From contig NZ_CP019062.1 in the NCBI RefSeq assembly GCF_002951615.1, forward strand, positions 1,116,001-1,180,000: a DNA stretch of 64,000 nt, in the 5' to 3' direction. The notes under the pieces are model-generated. The model did not search any database. It saw only the letters and a program-made list of their open reading frames with translations, and was not told the DNA's origin. How positions within the stretch are numbered: position 1 is the first letter of the stretch; every line of letters begins with the position of its first letter. This document shows positions 33,660-42,754 of the stretch, piece by piece. The stretch is from Rahnella sikkimica. Lineage in GTDB: Bacteria; Pseudomonadota; Gammaproteobacteria; Enterobacterales; Enterobacteriaceae. A program made the position numbers and the translations under genes.

Positions 33660-35171
33660 TCAGAACATCAGTACCATCCACGGGTAACCAATCAGCATTA
33701 AACCGGCGAGGAAGATGGCACCGAAAATGGTGCCCAGACGCCAGTAATCTTTGGTCGGCAGATAACCGCTGCCGTAGTAAATCGGGCTTGGGCCGGTTCC
33801 GTAAGGGGTGATAATCCCCATTACGCCCAGAGACGTCACCATCATCAGGCAGTAAACCGGCATGTTGATGCCCGGAATGGCGGCAGCGATAGTCAGCATC
33901 GCCGGTAACAGCGCGGTGGTATGCGCGGTGGTACTGGCGAACAGATAGTGCAGCAGGAAAAACGCAATCAGCAGCATTACGGCAGCCACCTGCGGGTCGA
34001 TGCCGGTGAGCAGTTGCCCGCCTTCTTTACCCAGCCAGGCGATGAAACCGACGCGCGCAAGGCCGTCAGCCAGCGCGACCAGCGTGGCAAACCAGGCGAA
34101 AGTATTCCAGGCCGGTTTGTTGCTGATAATGTCGTTCCAGTTCAGCACGCCGGTCCACAGCATCAGAATCACGACCAGCAAGGCCGCCAGCGCCGGTTCA
34201 ATCCAGGCCGCGGCAAAAATCCACATCAGCAGGGCCGAACACACGAAGATCAGCAGCAGGATTTCGTTACGCGACAGCTTGCCCAGTTTCTCCAGCTCAG
34301 CTTTCGCCCATTTCGGCACTTCATCGTTAATCTTCACTTCCGGCGGATAGAACCAGTACGCCAGCAGCGGCATGGTCAGGATCAGAATCACGCCCAGCGG
34401 CAGGAAGGCGAGGAACCACATCCCCCATGAAATATTGAAACCGATGATGCTTTTCACCAGCGCCAGCGCCAGCAGGTTGGGAGCCAGTGCGGAAAGGAAC
34501 ATCGAACTGGTGATACAGGCCGCGGTAATCGCTACCCACATAAGATACGAACCGATTTTACGTGCACTCGGGTCGTTCGGCTTGGAACCGTACAACGGCG
34601 GCAGGTTGGCGATGATCGGGTAAATGGTCCCGCCGCTGCGCGCTGTGTTAGACGGTGTGAAGGGCGCGAGCAACAGATCGGCGAAGGTGATGGCGTAACC
34701 GAGCGTCAGACTGCGACGACCCAGATATTTCACCAGAATCAGCGCCAGACGGCGGCCAAACTGCGTTTTGTCATAACCGGCTGCAAACATAAATGCGCCA
34801 AATATCAGCCAGACCGTCGAGTTACCAAAGCCGCTGACCGCCCATTTAAAGGCTTCGGTCGGCATTCTAAACTTCGGATCCGCCAGTTCTGCCGGGCTGA
34901 ACAACAGCCACTGGCTAAACAGCGCGATGACCACCACGCCCGTCAGGCCGATCACCGCACCGGGTAACGGTTCGAAAATCAGGCCGACAATCACGCCGAC
35001 GAAGACGGCGAAGAAATGCCAGGCATAGGGCTGTAACCCGGCAGGAACAGGCGTCAGCAGCAACAGCACCGCCACCAGAACTGGCAGGAACAGCATGATC
35101 AGACGTTTTTTTAGCCCCGCAGAGGCAGGAGCGGCCTTGTTGGGATCATTCAAAGTCGTTGTGGGTTTCAT
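33660..35171 (-). CDS. DASS-family dicarboxylate/tricarboxylate transporter
   Basis: 503 residues with about 12 helices. The two characteristic motifs are present: APFTPSNTARSGGTIYPI in the first half and STTAHTTALLPAML with GIITPYGTGPSPIYYGSGY in the second. Bacterial members (CitT, TtdT, YbhI group) exchange or import fumarate, tartrate, citrate or succinate. Its neighbour across a 622-nt gap is a fumarate-reductase-like flavoprotein, so fumarate uptake or fumarate/succinate exchange is a reasonable inference. Confidence 0.9.
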   Translation of the reverse strand: MKPTTTLNDPNKAAPASAGLKKRLIMLFLPVLVAVLLLLTPVPAGLQPYAWHFFAVFVGVIVGLIFEPLPGAVIGLTGVVVIALFSQWLLFSPAELADPKFRMPTEAFKWAVSGFGNSTVWLIFGAFMFAAGYDKTQFGRRLALILVKYLGRRSLTLGYAITFADLLLAPFTPSNTARSGGTIYPIIANLPPLYGSKPNDPSARKIGSYLMWVAITAACITSSMFLSALAPNLLALALVKSIIGFNISWGMWFLAFLPLGVILILTMPLLAYWFYPPEVKINDEVPKWAKAELEKLGKLSRNEILLLIFVCSALLMWIFAAAWIEPALAALLVVILMLWTGVLNWNDIISNKPAWNTFAWFATLVALADGLARVGFIAWLGKEGGQLLTGIDPQVAAVMLLIAFFLLHYLFASTTAHTTALLPAMLTIAAAIPGINMPVYCLMMVTSLGVMGIITPYGTGPSPIYYGSGYLPTKDYWRLGTIFGAIFLAGLMLIGYPWMVLMF

Positions 35172-35793
35172 AGTTTGGTTTGCCCGTGATTGAAAGTGAG
35201 CGTTACGCCCTGGTTGTCCATGCGTGATTTCGTCTTTTGAAAATTCATTTTGCTATTTCACTTTGACATCTTAAATCCATGCGTTTTTCTTTACCGGAAG
35301 CTCGTCACGTATTACAAAAAGATGATGGTTTGAGAAAGAGATGATTAAAAACTAAATATTATCTGAATCCTGCATGACCCCATGAAGTCATTATTATTTA
35401 AATAAAATACCATTGATAAAAGTGTGGTTATTCTTTTACAGAAAAGCCTTCAATTGAGAATGTAGAGTAAAATCTCACAAACGCCAGTTTTCGAACTCAA
35501 CCTGCTGATTTATCAGGCGGGATTTTTTATGTTAATCAAAAGTTGATTTTTGTCAATCACTCGATAACAATTGAAGATGGTATTTGGTTTAATGTCGGGT
35601 AAATAAACAACTCCTGTTCCCTCGAACGTTATAACGACCCACATCGCCCATTTTTTTATTTACACAAACAGAAAAGTAAACAGAAAAATCAGACCGTTTT
35701 TTAAATTCATCACCTGCATCGGATTGCTTAATTTCACGGTAAGTAATGCGGCCACGGAAAATTCAAGACTTTTAATTTTTGGAGTTGACCCTA
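35172..35793. other. Regulatory gap between the DASS and fumarate-reductase-like genes
   Basis: 622 AT-rich nucleotides with no gene that I can support. A hairpin around CTGATTTATCAG (near 35507-35518), followed by GGCGGGATTTTTT, looks like a rho-independent terminator. With the preceding about 60 nt it could end a short RNA. An FNR-like site follows at 35543-35556. The last 80 nt hold the leader of the flavoprotein gene. Confidence 0.5.
35543..35556. promoter_or_regulatory. FNR-like binding site
   Basis: TTGATTTTTGTCAA matches the FNR consensus TTGAT-N4-ATCAA at nine of ten defined positions. It lies 238 nt before the flavoprotein start. Oxygen-responsive induction would suit a fumarate-reductase-like enzyme. 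Confidence 0.6.
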
Positions 35794-38571
35794 ATGAATA
35801 AGCTCACCCCGGTCCTTAAGCCACTGACGCTGCCCAACGGCGCAGTGCTGAAAAACCGCCTGCTGATGGCGCCGATGACCACCTGTACGGGCTTTTACGA
35901 CGGCACGGTGACCAGCGAACTGGTGGAATACTACCGCGACCGCGCCGGTAGCATCGGAACCGTCATCGTTGAGTGTTGCTTCATTGATCGTTTAGGCCCG
36001 GCGTTTCCCGGCGCGATTGCCATCGACAGCGACAACAAAATTCCCGGCCTGAAAAAAATTGCGGATGCCATCAAATCCAAAGGGTCGAAAGCGATTTTGC
36101 AGATTTATCACGGCGGCCGCATGGTGGAACCCGAACTGATCGGTGGCCGCACGCCGGTTGCGCCGAGTGCTATCGCCGCGCCGCGTGAAGGTGCCACCAA
36201 ACCGAAAGAACTGACCGGCGAAGAAGTGGAAACCATGATCACCAAATTTGGTGATGCCGTGAACCGTGCCATTAAAGCCGGGTTCGACGGCGTGGAAATC
36301 CACGGTGCGAACACCTATCTGATTCAGCAGTTCTATTCTCCGAACTCTAACCAGCGTACCGACAAATGGGGCGGCGACCGCGACAAACGCGCACTGTTCC
36401 CGCTGGAAGTGCTGGAAATCACCCATAAAATGGCGAAACGCTTCGCCGACGCTTCCTTTATTATTGGCTACCGTTTCTCGCCGGAAGAGCTGGAAGTGCC
36501 TGGCATCCGTTTTGACGACACGATGTACCTGCTGGAAAAACTCGCCGCGCGCGGACTGGATTACGTGCATTTCTCCGTCGGCCAGTTGCTGCGTTCTTCT
36601 ATTGTCGATACCCAGGACCCGACGCCGCTGATCACGAAATTCCGCGCGATGCGCTCTGAGACACTGGCCAAAGTGCCGGTGATTGGCGTCGGCGGCGTGG
36701 TCAATAAATCCGACGCCGAGAGCGCGCTGGAACACGGCTTTGATCTGGTGGCGGTGGGCAAAGCCTGCATCGCGTATCCGGACTGGGCCGACCGCATTAT
36801 CAACAACGATCACCTTGAGCTGTTCATCGACAGCCATAAACGCGAAGAGCTGAACATCCCGGAACCGCTGTGGCGCTTCTCGCTGGTCGACGCCATGATC
36901 CGCGACACCAGCGTCACAGGCCGTAAATACAAGGCCGGGGTGTATCAGGAGAAAGTCGAAGCCGAAGCGCTGAAACTGAAAATCAACGTGGTGCTCGACA
37001 CCGACCGTATTACCGATATTCAGCTGGTCAAAGACGACTCGCTGGACGTCGATTTCACCACCACCTTCGAAAGCCTGCGCACGCGTATGCTGGTCGCCAA
37101 CAGCCCGCACGTGGATGCGATTACCGGCGCAACGACGCAGAGTGAGGCGCTGAAAAAAGCCGTTTCTCGCGCCATGACGACCTCGAGCAAAGAACACGTT
37201 ATCGATACAGGGGGTAACCCGCAGGCACCGCAAAACTTTGACGTTGTGGTTATCGGCAGCGGCGGCGCAGGGCTGGCGGCGGCGATTCAGGCGCACGATG
37301 ACGGCGCGCATGTTGTGATCATCGAGAAAATGCCGACCATCGGCGGCAACACCATCAAAGCCTCCGTCGGGATGAACGCGGCAGACACCCGTTTCCAGAA
37401 ACTCAAAGGCATCGAAGACAGCAAAGAACTGTTCTATGACGAAACGCTGAAAGGCGGGAAGTTTAAAAACAATCCTGTGCTGCTGCGTGAATTCGTTGAA
37501 CTGGCCCCGGAAGCCATCGAATGGCTGGCGGCGAAAGAGATCGAACTTAACGACATCACGATCACCGGCGGGATGAGTATCGACCGCACGCACCGACCGG
37601 CAGACCGGTCTGCGGTGGGCGGATTCCTCATCAGCGGTCTGGTGAAGAACATTAACAAACGCGAAATCGAAGTTCTGCTGGAAACCTCCGTTGCAGAAAT
37701 CCTGTATGAAAACGGTGCGGTGTCCGGCGTGAAAGTGGTGGATGAATACAACGACAGCCGCATTCTGAATGCGAAAAGCGTCATTGTTGCCACCGGCGGT
37801 TTCAGCGCCAACCGTGAGATGGTGGTGGGCTATCGCCCGGATCTCGACGGTTTCGTCACGACCAACCACGCAGGCGCGACCGGCAGCGGCATCGCCATGT
37901 TGCAGAAACTCGGCGCAGACACCGTGGACATGGGCGAGATCCAGATCCACCCGACGGTCGAACAATCCACGTCCTATCTGATTTCCGAAGCCATTCGCGG
38001 CGGCGGGGCGATTCTGGTCAGCCAGGCCGGTAAGCGTTTCTACAACGAAATGGAAACCCGCGACAAAGTCTCCGCAGAAATTATTGCGCTGCCGGAGAAA
38101 AGCGCGTGGATTATCTTCGATGAGCAGGTGCGGGCCAGTAACAAAGCCGCGGATGAATACATCGCCAAAGGGTTTGTGCTGAGCGCACCAACGCCGCAGA
38201 AACTGGCAGTCAAACTGAACATGGATCCGGAAGTGCTGGCCGAAACGCTGGAACGCTACAACCTGTTCGTCGTGGCGAAAAATGACGAGGACTTTGGACG
38301 TACTACCGCGCTGCGTCACCCGCTCAATCAGGGGCCGTTCTTTGCGATCCGCATCGCACCGGGCGTCCACCACACGATGGGCGGCGTTACCATCAACCCG
38401 GATACTGCGGTTCTGGACGCCCAAAAACAAATCATCCCCGGTGCCTGGGCTGCCGGTGAGGTCGTGGGCGGTATCCACGGCGCAAACCGGATTGGCGGCA
38501 ACGCCGTGGCCGATATCATCATCTTTGGGACCCTCGCGGGGAGGAAGGCGACGGCTTTTGCGAAAGGCTAA
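35794..38571 (+). CDS. Three-domain NADH:fumarate-reductase-like flavoprotein (OYE, FMN_bind, FAD_binding_2)
   Basis: 925 residues. Residues 1-360 are an Old Yellow Enzyme domain (HGANTYLIQQFYSPNSNQRT). About 385-460 is FMN_bind with DAITGAT, where Thr447 fits the covalent FMN site set by ApbE. From about 480 a flavocytochrome-c-type FAD domain starts (VIGSGGAGLAAA). The fumarate-site residues appear intact: His719 in HPT, Arg756 in TRDK, His860 in HHTMGG, Arg899 in HGANRIGG. Family knowledge: soluble enzymes of this layout, such as the one in Klebsiella, pass electrons from NADH to fumarate. No signal peptide, so cytoplasmic. GGAG is 9 nt before the ATG. Acrylate- or cinnamate-type substrates are the alternative. 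Confidence 0.9.
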   Translation: MNKLTPVLKPLTLPNGAVLKNRLLMAPMTTCTGFYDGTVTSELVEYYRDRAGSIGTVIVECCFIDRLGPAFPGAIAIDSDNKIPGLKKIADAIKSKGSKAILQIYHGGRMVEPELIGGRTPVAPSAIAAPREGATKPKELTGEEVETMITKFGDAVNRAIKAGFDGVEIHGANTYLIQQFYSPNSNQRTDKWGGDRDKRALFPLEVLEITHKMAKRFADASFIIGYRFSPEELEVPGIRFDDTMYLLEKLAARGLDYVHFSVGQLLRSSIVDTQDPTPLITKFRAMRSETLAKVPVIGVGGVVNKSDAESALEHGFDLVAVGKACIAYPDWADRIINNDHLELFIDSHKREELNIPEPLWRFSLVDAMIRDTSVTGRKYKAGVYQEKVEAEALKLKINVVLDTDRITDIQLVKDDSLDVDFTTTFESLRTRMLVANSPHVDAITGATTQSEALKKAVSRAMTTSSKEHVIDTGGNPQAPQNFDVVVIGSGGAGLAAAIQAHDDGAHVVIIEKMPTIGGNTIKASVGMNAADTRFQKLKGIEDSKELFYDETLKGGKFKNNPVLLREFVELAPEAIEWLAAKEIELNDITITGGMSIDRTHRPADRSAVGGFLISGLVKNINKREIEVLLETSVAEILYENGAVSGVKVVDEYNDSRILNAKSVIVATGGFSANREMVVGYRPDLDGFVTTNHAGATGSGIAMLQKLGADTVDMGEIQIHPTVEQSTSYLISEAIRGGGAILVSQAGKRFYNEMETRDKVSAEIIALPEKSAWIIFDEQVRASNKAADEYIAKGFVLSAPTPQKLAVKLNMDPEVLAETLERYNLFVVAKNDEDFGRTTALRHPLNQGPFFAIRIAPGVHHTMGGVTINPDTAVLDAQKQIIPGAWAAGEVVGGIHGANRIGGNAVADIIIFGTLAGRKATAFAKG

Positions 38572-38599
38572 ATATTGCGCTTTATGCGCATAAGCGTGG

Positions 38600-39300
38600 G
38601 ACTGGACTGAGCGAGAAAATTTCGGTTTCTCAATTGCAGTGCTCGCTCAGCGGCTGACGCCGAAACCGACCAAAGAGGCCCAGGACGGGGCCTCTTTGGA
38701 ATCTCCACGTCTTTTTCAACACGCGCTATCGCTGGGTCGATGGACATGTTCTGCCGCACCGGCGCGTGGCGCGAAAACTTGCCGCTACGCGGTACCTTCA
38801 TTTCGGTCTTCGAGCCTTAGGTCTCGAAACGCTCATTCAGCAAGCTTTCTGAGCGCGCCAGATAACATTTTTTCAAAAGAAAACAACAGTCTGGTTTGCT
38901 CCTCCCCCTGCGAAGGGGGAGGCCGGGAGGGGGTTTAGCAAGCCACTGAGTCGCTAAAACCCACACCCCATCCCGGCCTTCCCCTCGTGAGAGGTGAAGG
39001 AGCAAATCAAAACCAGCCAGCATCCATCTTTCGAATTACATAGCCAGTGGCCGCTTTCAAAAATCACGCTGGAAGGAGAGGTGGAAAACCGCGTATTTTT
39101 TCGCGCGGTTTGTAATCCGACTGGAAGGCACCGCGCAGCGGCGGGATTTTGCGGCACTCGCCGGAGTTGCTGGAACATAATTTACAAGCGGTAGCGCGCA
39201 GTGAAAGAGCCGGAGATTCTAAAGAGGCGCGGCGATAGGCGCCTCTTTAGGCCAGTTTGGGTGGCAACCCAAGGTTTTGATTTTGATTGGCAACCCACAA
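38600..39300. repeat. Composite intergenic repeat, copy B (inverted relative to copy A)
   Basis: Fills the gap between convergent genes. Its reverse complement follows copy A at 4362-4930 block by block: TTTGGGTGGCAACCCAAGG (within 39252-39274), the AAGAGGCGCGGCGATAGGC stem, GCAGTGAAAGAGCCGGAGAT, the GCGGCGGGATTTTGCGG block, CTCGTGAGAGGTGAAGG, CCCCTGCGAAGGGGGAGG and the segment around TTCGAGCCTTAGGTCTCGAA. It also starts with a CTGAGCGAG/CTCGCTCAG inverted repeat (38607-38650). I see no gene in it. Confidence 0.85.
38670..38699. terminator. Strong hairpin after the flavoprotein gene
   Basis: AAAGAGGCC and GGCCTCTTT enclose a CCAGGACGG-containing loop. No T run follows, so it may act as a 3'-end stabiliser rather than a classical terminator. 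It is part of repeat copy B. Confidence 0.55.
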
Positions 39301-39312
39301 TCCTGACCTGAT

Positions 39313-40317
39313 CTACTCTCCGCCCCAGACTTCCACCGCCAGTCGGTAAAAATTCCCCCCCAGAATATCTTTGATCACTTTGTCGCTGTGGCCGGATTGC
39401 AGTAAATGCACGACGACTTCTTCGAGCGCAGAAGGCGCAACGTAATCACTGACGCCTGAATACGCTTCGGCAGGCCAGTATTCCGGATGCGCAGCGAGGA
39501 TTTCTTCGGTGCTGGCGTTGCCGACCGGGAAGGCGTAGTCAAGCGCGAGGGCGACGTGACGTGGCCCGGCGACGTCAATCAGGTAATCGACGTGGCGGGC
39601 AAACAGGGCGGCATCAGGCTTATCTTCACCCAGGAATTTCCCGATGCCGTTGACGCCGATCAGACCACCGGATTTCACGCAGGCGCGAATTTGTTCATCG
39701 CTGATATTGCGTCCGTGTGCGTGAACGGCTTTTGGGTTTGAGTGGGAAAAAATCACCGGTTTGCGGGAATAGTCTATAGCCTCGAGGCTGGTCTGAACGC
39801 TGCAATGTGAGACGTCAACAAACATCCCCACGCGGTTCATTTCGTCGATGACTTCCTTGCCAAACGTGGTTAAACCCGTGTTTTCATCATGACAACCGCC
39901 ACCGGCCAGATTATTGCGGTTATAGGCAAACAGCATCTGCCGCACGCCGAGGTGATGATAAAACTCGACCATTTCCACCCGGCCATCCAGCGCATTCATG
40001 CCTTCGATATCAAAGGTTATCGCCAGCTTACCGGCGGCGCGGGCGGTGAGAATATCTTCAGGTTTGCTGACAAGCTGATAATCCTCGGCGTGGTCGAGGA
40101 TCCAGTGGCGGAACGCCGCCAGATTTCGCACTGTTTGTTCCCACGGCAGGACATCAAACCCGACATCCACTGACAGATAATGCACCCCGGCATCGCGCCA
40201 GAGCTGTAAATTATTCAGGTCCGCTGCCGGATCGGGCATAAAACCGGAGTGTCCGTCCCACACCAGCGAACCGGCAAAAAGTGTGCGGGCGCGTTGTGCG
40301 ATGTCTGTCTGTGTCAT
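39313..40317 (-). CDS. M19-family membrane/renal-type dipeptidase
   Basis: 334 residues, normal for bacterial M19 enzymes. Family signs: VWDGHSG, AITFDIEGMNAL, VDVSHCS and PVIFSHSNPKAVHAHGRNISD. The usual first metal motif is H-x-D; here it is HSG, so one zinc ligand is replaced. Other ligands (Glu in DIEG, the two later His) remain. M19 enzymes cleave dipeptides, often with a D-residue or dehydro residue at the C-terminal side. No signal peptide, so it acts on imported substrate. ATGA overlap with the ATPase gene places it last in the operon. Confidence 0.88.
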   Translation of the reverse strand: MTQTDIAQRARTLFAGSLVWDGHSGFMPDPAADLNNLQLWRDAGVHYLSVDVGFDVLPWEQTVRNLAAFRHWILDHAEDYQLVSKPEDILTARAAGKLAITFDIEGMNALDGRVEMVEFYHHLGVRQMLFAYNRNNLAGGGCHDENTGLTTFGKEVIDEMNRVGMFVDVSHCSVQTSLEAIDYSRKPVIFSHSNPKAVHAHGRNISDEQIRACVKSGGLIGVNGIGKFLGEDKPDAALFARHVDYLIDVAGPRHVALALDYAFPVGNASTEEILAAHPEYWPAEAYSGVSDYVAPSALEEVVVHLLQSGHSDKVIKDILGGNFYRLAVEVWGGE

Positions 40318-41939
40318 GTCGGCATTTCCTGTAATAAAAAAGTCTGAGCGGGTGACTGCTGCGTTAACACGTTATCCAGCCAGCCGGGTTCGAGCGTCGG
40401 TTCAGCCTGTAGCAGGCGCGCGGTGTAATCATCGTAAGGCGGAGCCAGCACGGTTTCCCGCAGCCCCTGACGCACCAGTTTTCCACGGTGCATCACCGCG
40501 ACGGAATGCGCGATGCTGCGCACGGTCGCGATGTCATGGGTAATGAAAAGCAGCGTCAGGCCGGTGGCGTGCTGTAGCTTACGGAACAGCGTCAGCACGC
40601 CTTGCGCGACCAGAGGATCCAGCGCCGAAGTGGGTTCGTCACAAATGAGAATGTCCGGTTCAGCCGCCAGCGCCCTGGCAATCGCCACCCGCTGTTTCTG
40701 GCCGCCGGAAAGCTGAGATGGAAAACGATCAATCAGATCGCGGGAAAGCTCGACCTGTTCGAGTAACTGGCTGATTTGCTCGCTGAACGCCGCGCCGCGT
40801 AAACCGCTGAAGCGCGCAACATTGCGGCCTACCAGTTCGCGAACGCGATGGCGCGGATTCAGCGCGGTATCCGGGTTCTGATAGATGTACTGGATCCGCT
40901 GACGCTGCGCGGATGTACGGCGCTGACAGTCAAATGACAGCGTTACGCCTTCAAGCGACAGCTCGCCGGATGCAGGTTTTTGCAAACCGGCCAGCGTGCG
41001 GGCGAGGGTGGATTTCCCCGAGCCGGATTCGCCGACTAACGCAAAAGTTTGTCCGCGTGGCAGTGAGAGCGAAAGCCGGGAAATCACCGGTTCGCCGTTG
41101 CCGTAACCTACGGTGAGATTGCGCAGTTCCAGCACCGGCAGAGTTTGTCCCGGCGTTTCCAGCGACGCGGGATGACGGGTGCCGAGCAGCGCCTGCGTAT
41201 AAGCCTGCGCAGGCGCGCGTAAAATCTCCGCCGTGGGGCCACTTTCCACCGGCTTGCCGTGTCGCAGCACCAGCAGGCTGTCGGCAATCTGGGAAACCAC
41301 GGCAATATCATGCGAGATATACAACGCGGCGGTGTGCGTTTGCTTTACGGCGTGGCGGATGGCGGCCAGCACGTCGAGCTGGGTCGTGACATCCAGAGCG
41401 GTGGTCGGTTCATCGAAGACAATCACGTCCGGCGATGAACACAGCGCCATGGCGGTCATTGCGCGCTGCAACTGCCCGCCGGAAACCTGGTGCGGATATC
41501 GCCGGGCGAACTGCACAGGGTCGGGCAAACCGAGCAAGCCAAACAGCTGCAACATCCGTTCCTGCGCCGCCTTTTTGCTGATGACGCGGTGATAACAGGC
41601 GGCTTCGGTCACCTGTGCGCCGAGGGTTAACGCCGGATTAAACCCGGCGCTGGCCGACTGCGCCACATAGCAAATCCGTTTGCCCTGATGCAAGGCTAAA
41701 CGCGGGGCATCTTGCGGGGGGTAAGTCTTACCGAGAAACGTAACCGTGCCGCTGAGCGGACGCAACGCGCCACGATAATGCCCCATCACCGCCAGCCCGA
41801 GCGTGGATTTCCCGGCACCCGATTCTCCGATCAGCCCGAGCACTTCACCCTGGCGCAATGTGAAAGAAACCTTATCCACCAGTACCGTTTCCCGGTAGCC
41901 CACGCAGAGATCATGTACCTGCAAAATGGCGTCTGACAT
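40314..41939 (-). CDS. Dipeptide/oligopeptide-type ABC transporter, fused double ATPase
   Basis: 541 residues with two ABC domains: GESGAGKST, VSGGQLQRA and [10 protein letters not shown] in the first, GESGSGKSTLAR, LSGGQKQRVA and CDEPTSALDP in the second. Energises the permeases encoded just upstream. The start shares one base with the stop of the DppC-type gene (TAATG); the stop overlaps the dipeptidase start as ATGA. Confidence 0.92.
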   Translation of the reverse strand: MSDAILQVHDLCVGYRETVLVDKVSFTLRQGEVLGLIGESGAGKSTLGLAVMGHYRGALRPLSGTVTFLGKTYPPQDAPRLALHQGKRICYVAQSASAGFNPALTLGAQVTEAACYHRVISKKAAQERMLQLFGLLGLPDPVQFARRYPHQVSGGQLQRAMTAMALCSSPDVIVFDEPTTALDVTTQLDVLAAIRHAVKQTHTAALYISHDIAVVSQIADSLLVLRHGKPVESGPTAEILRAPAQAYTQALLGTRHPASLETPGQTLPVLELRNLTVGYGNGEPVISRLSLSLPRGQTFALVGESGSGKSTLARTLAGLQKPASGELSLEGVTLSFDCQRRTSAQRQRIQYIYQNPDTALNPRHRVRELVGRNVARFSGLRGAAFSEQISQLLEQVELSRDLIDRFPSQLSGGQKQRVAIARALAAEPDILICDEPTSALDPLVAQGVLTLFRKLQHATGLTLLFITHDIATVRSIAHSVAVMHRGKLVRQGLRETVLAPPYDDYTARLLQAEPTLEPGWLDNVLTQQSPAQTFLLQEMPT

Positions 41940-42754
41940 TACAGAATCTCCTGTTGTTGCAGTTTTCTGCTCAGCGCATCGACCAGCAGGTTGATAGCAA
42001 TCACCAGCAGGGAAATTGCCACTGCCGGATAAAAGGCTGCACTGACGCCAAACAGAATGCCGTCTTTATTTTCACGGACGATTGCCCCCCAGTCGGCAGC
42101 GGGTGGCTGAATACCCAGCCCGATAAAAGACAGCGTAGAGATGAACAAAATACTGGCGCTGAACTGCATCCCCCATTCGGCCAGCAGCGGGAAGCGGGCG
42201 TTTGGCAGCATTTCCCGCGTAATGCGGTACCAGTGAGTTTCGCCCGCCAGTTTCGCCGCTTCCATATAGTCCGTGGCGGCAATATGCGACGCGAGGCTGT
42301 AACCGAGCCGGTAAACGCGGGTTGCGCCGATGGCGACCAGCACGCCCACCAGCGTGGCGTTGGTTTGTGGCAACACCGCCAGCGCGACCAGCGCAATGAT
42401 CAGTGAAGGCAATGACATAAAGAGATCGTTGAGCCGTGACAGCAGCATTTCAAATCCGCCGCCAACGCTGACCGCCAGAAAACTGAGCAGCGTGCCGAGC
42501 AATGTCGCTAACGCGGAAATCACAAAGGCAAAAAACAGCGTAAGGCGCGCGCCGTAAAGCAGACGGGAGAATAGATCCCGCCCGAGATTATCGGTGCCGA
42601 GCCAGTGTGCGGCGCTCACGGGCTGCCAGATGTCACCGGCAATCTGCCCGGCATCAAAGGGCGCAAGCCACGGCGCGGCCAGGGCGGCGAAGATAAATAT
42701 CACCAGCAAAACGCCGCCAGCGATAGCGCTGAAAGAAGAGAACAACGTTTTCAT
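41939..42754 (-). CDS. DppC-type ABC permease
   Basis: 271 residues. HWLGTDNLGRDLFSRLLYGARLTL follows the first helix and GLGIQPPAADWGAIV is the usual late signature. The EAA loop reads TDYMEAAKLAGETHWYRITR. Starts with ATGA overlap on the DppB-type gene. Confidence 0.92.
   Translation of the reverse strand: MKTLFSSFSAIAGGVLLVIFIFAALAAPWLAPFDAGQIAGDIWQPVSAAHWLGTDNLGRDLFSRLLYGARLTLFFAFVISALATLLGTLLSFLAVSVGGGFEMLLSRLNDLFMSLPSLIIALVALAVLPQTNATLVGVLVAIGATRVYRLGYSLASHIAATDYMEAAKLAGETHWYRITREMLPNARFPLLAEWGMQFSASILFISTLSFIGLGIQPPAADWGAIVRENKDGILFGVSAAFYPAVAISLLVIAINLLVDALSRKLQQQEIL

Noticed and set aside
35992..38478. An 828-codon minus-strand open frame opposite the flavoprotein gene
   Set aside because: It is very His/Arg/Phe-rich, mirrors codon bias of the plus-strand gene, lacks any domain and has no ribosome-binding site.
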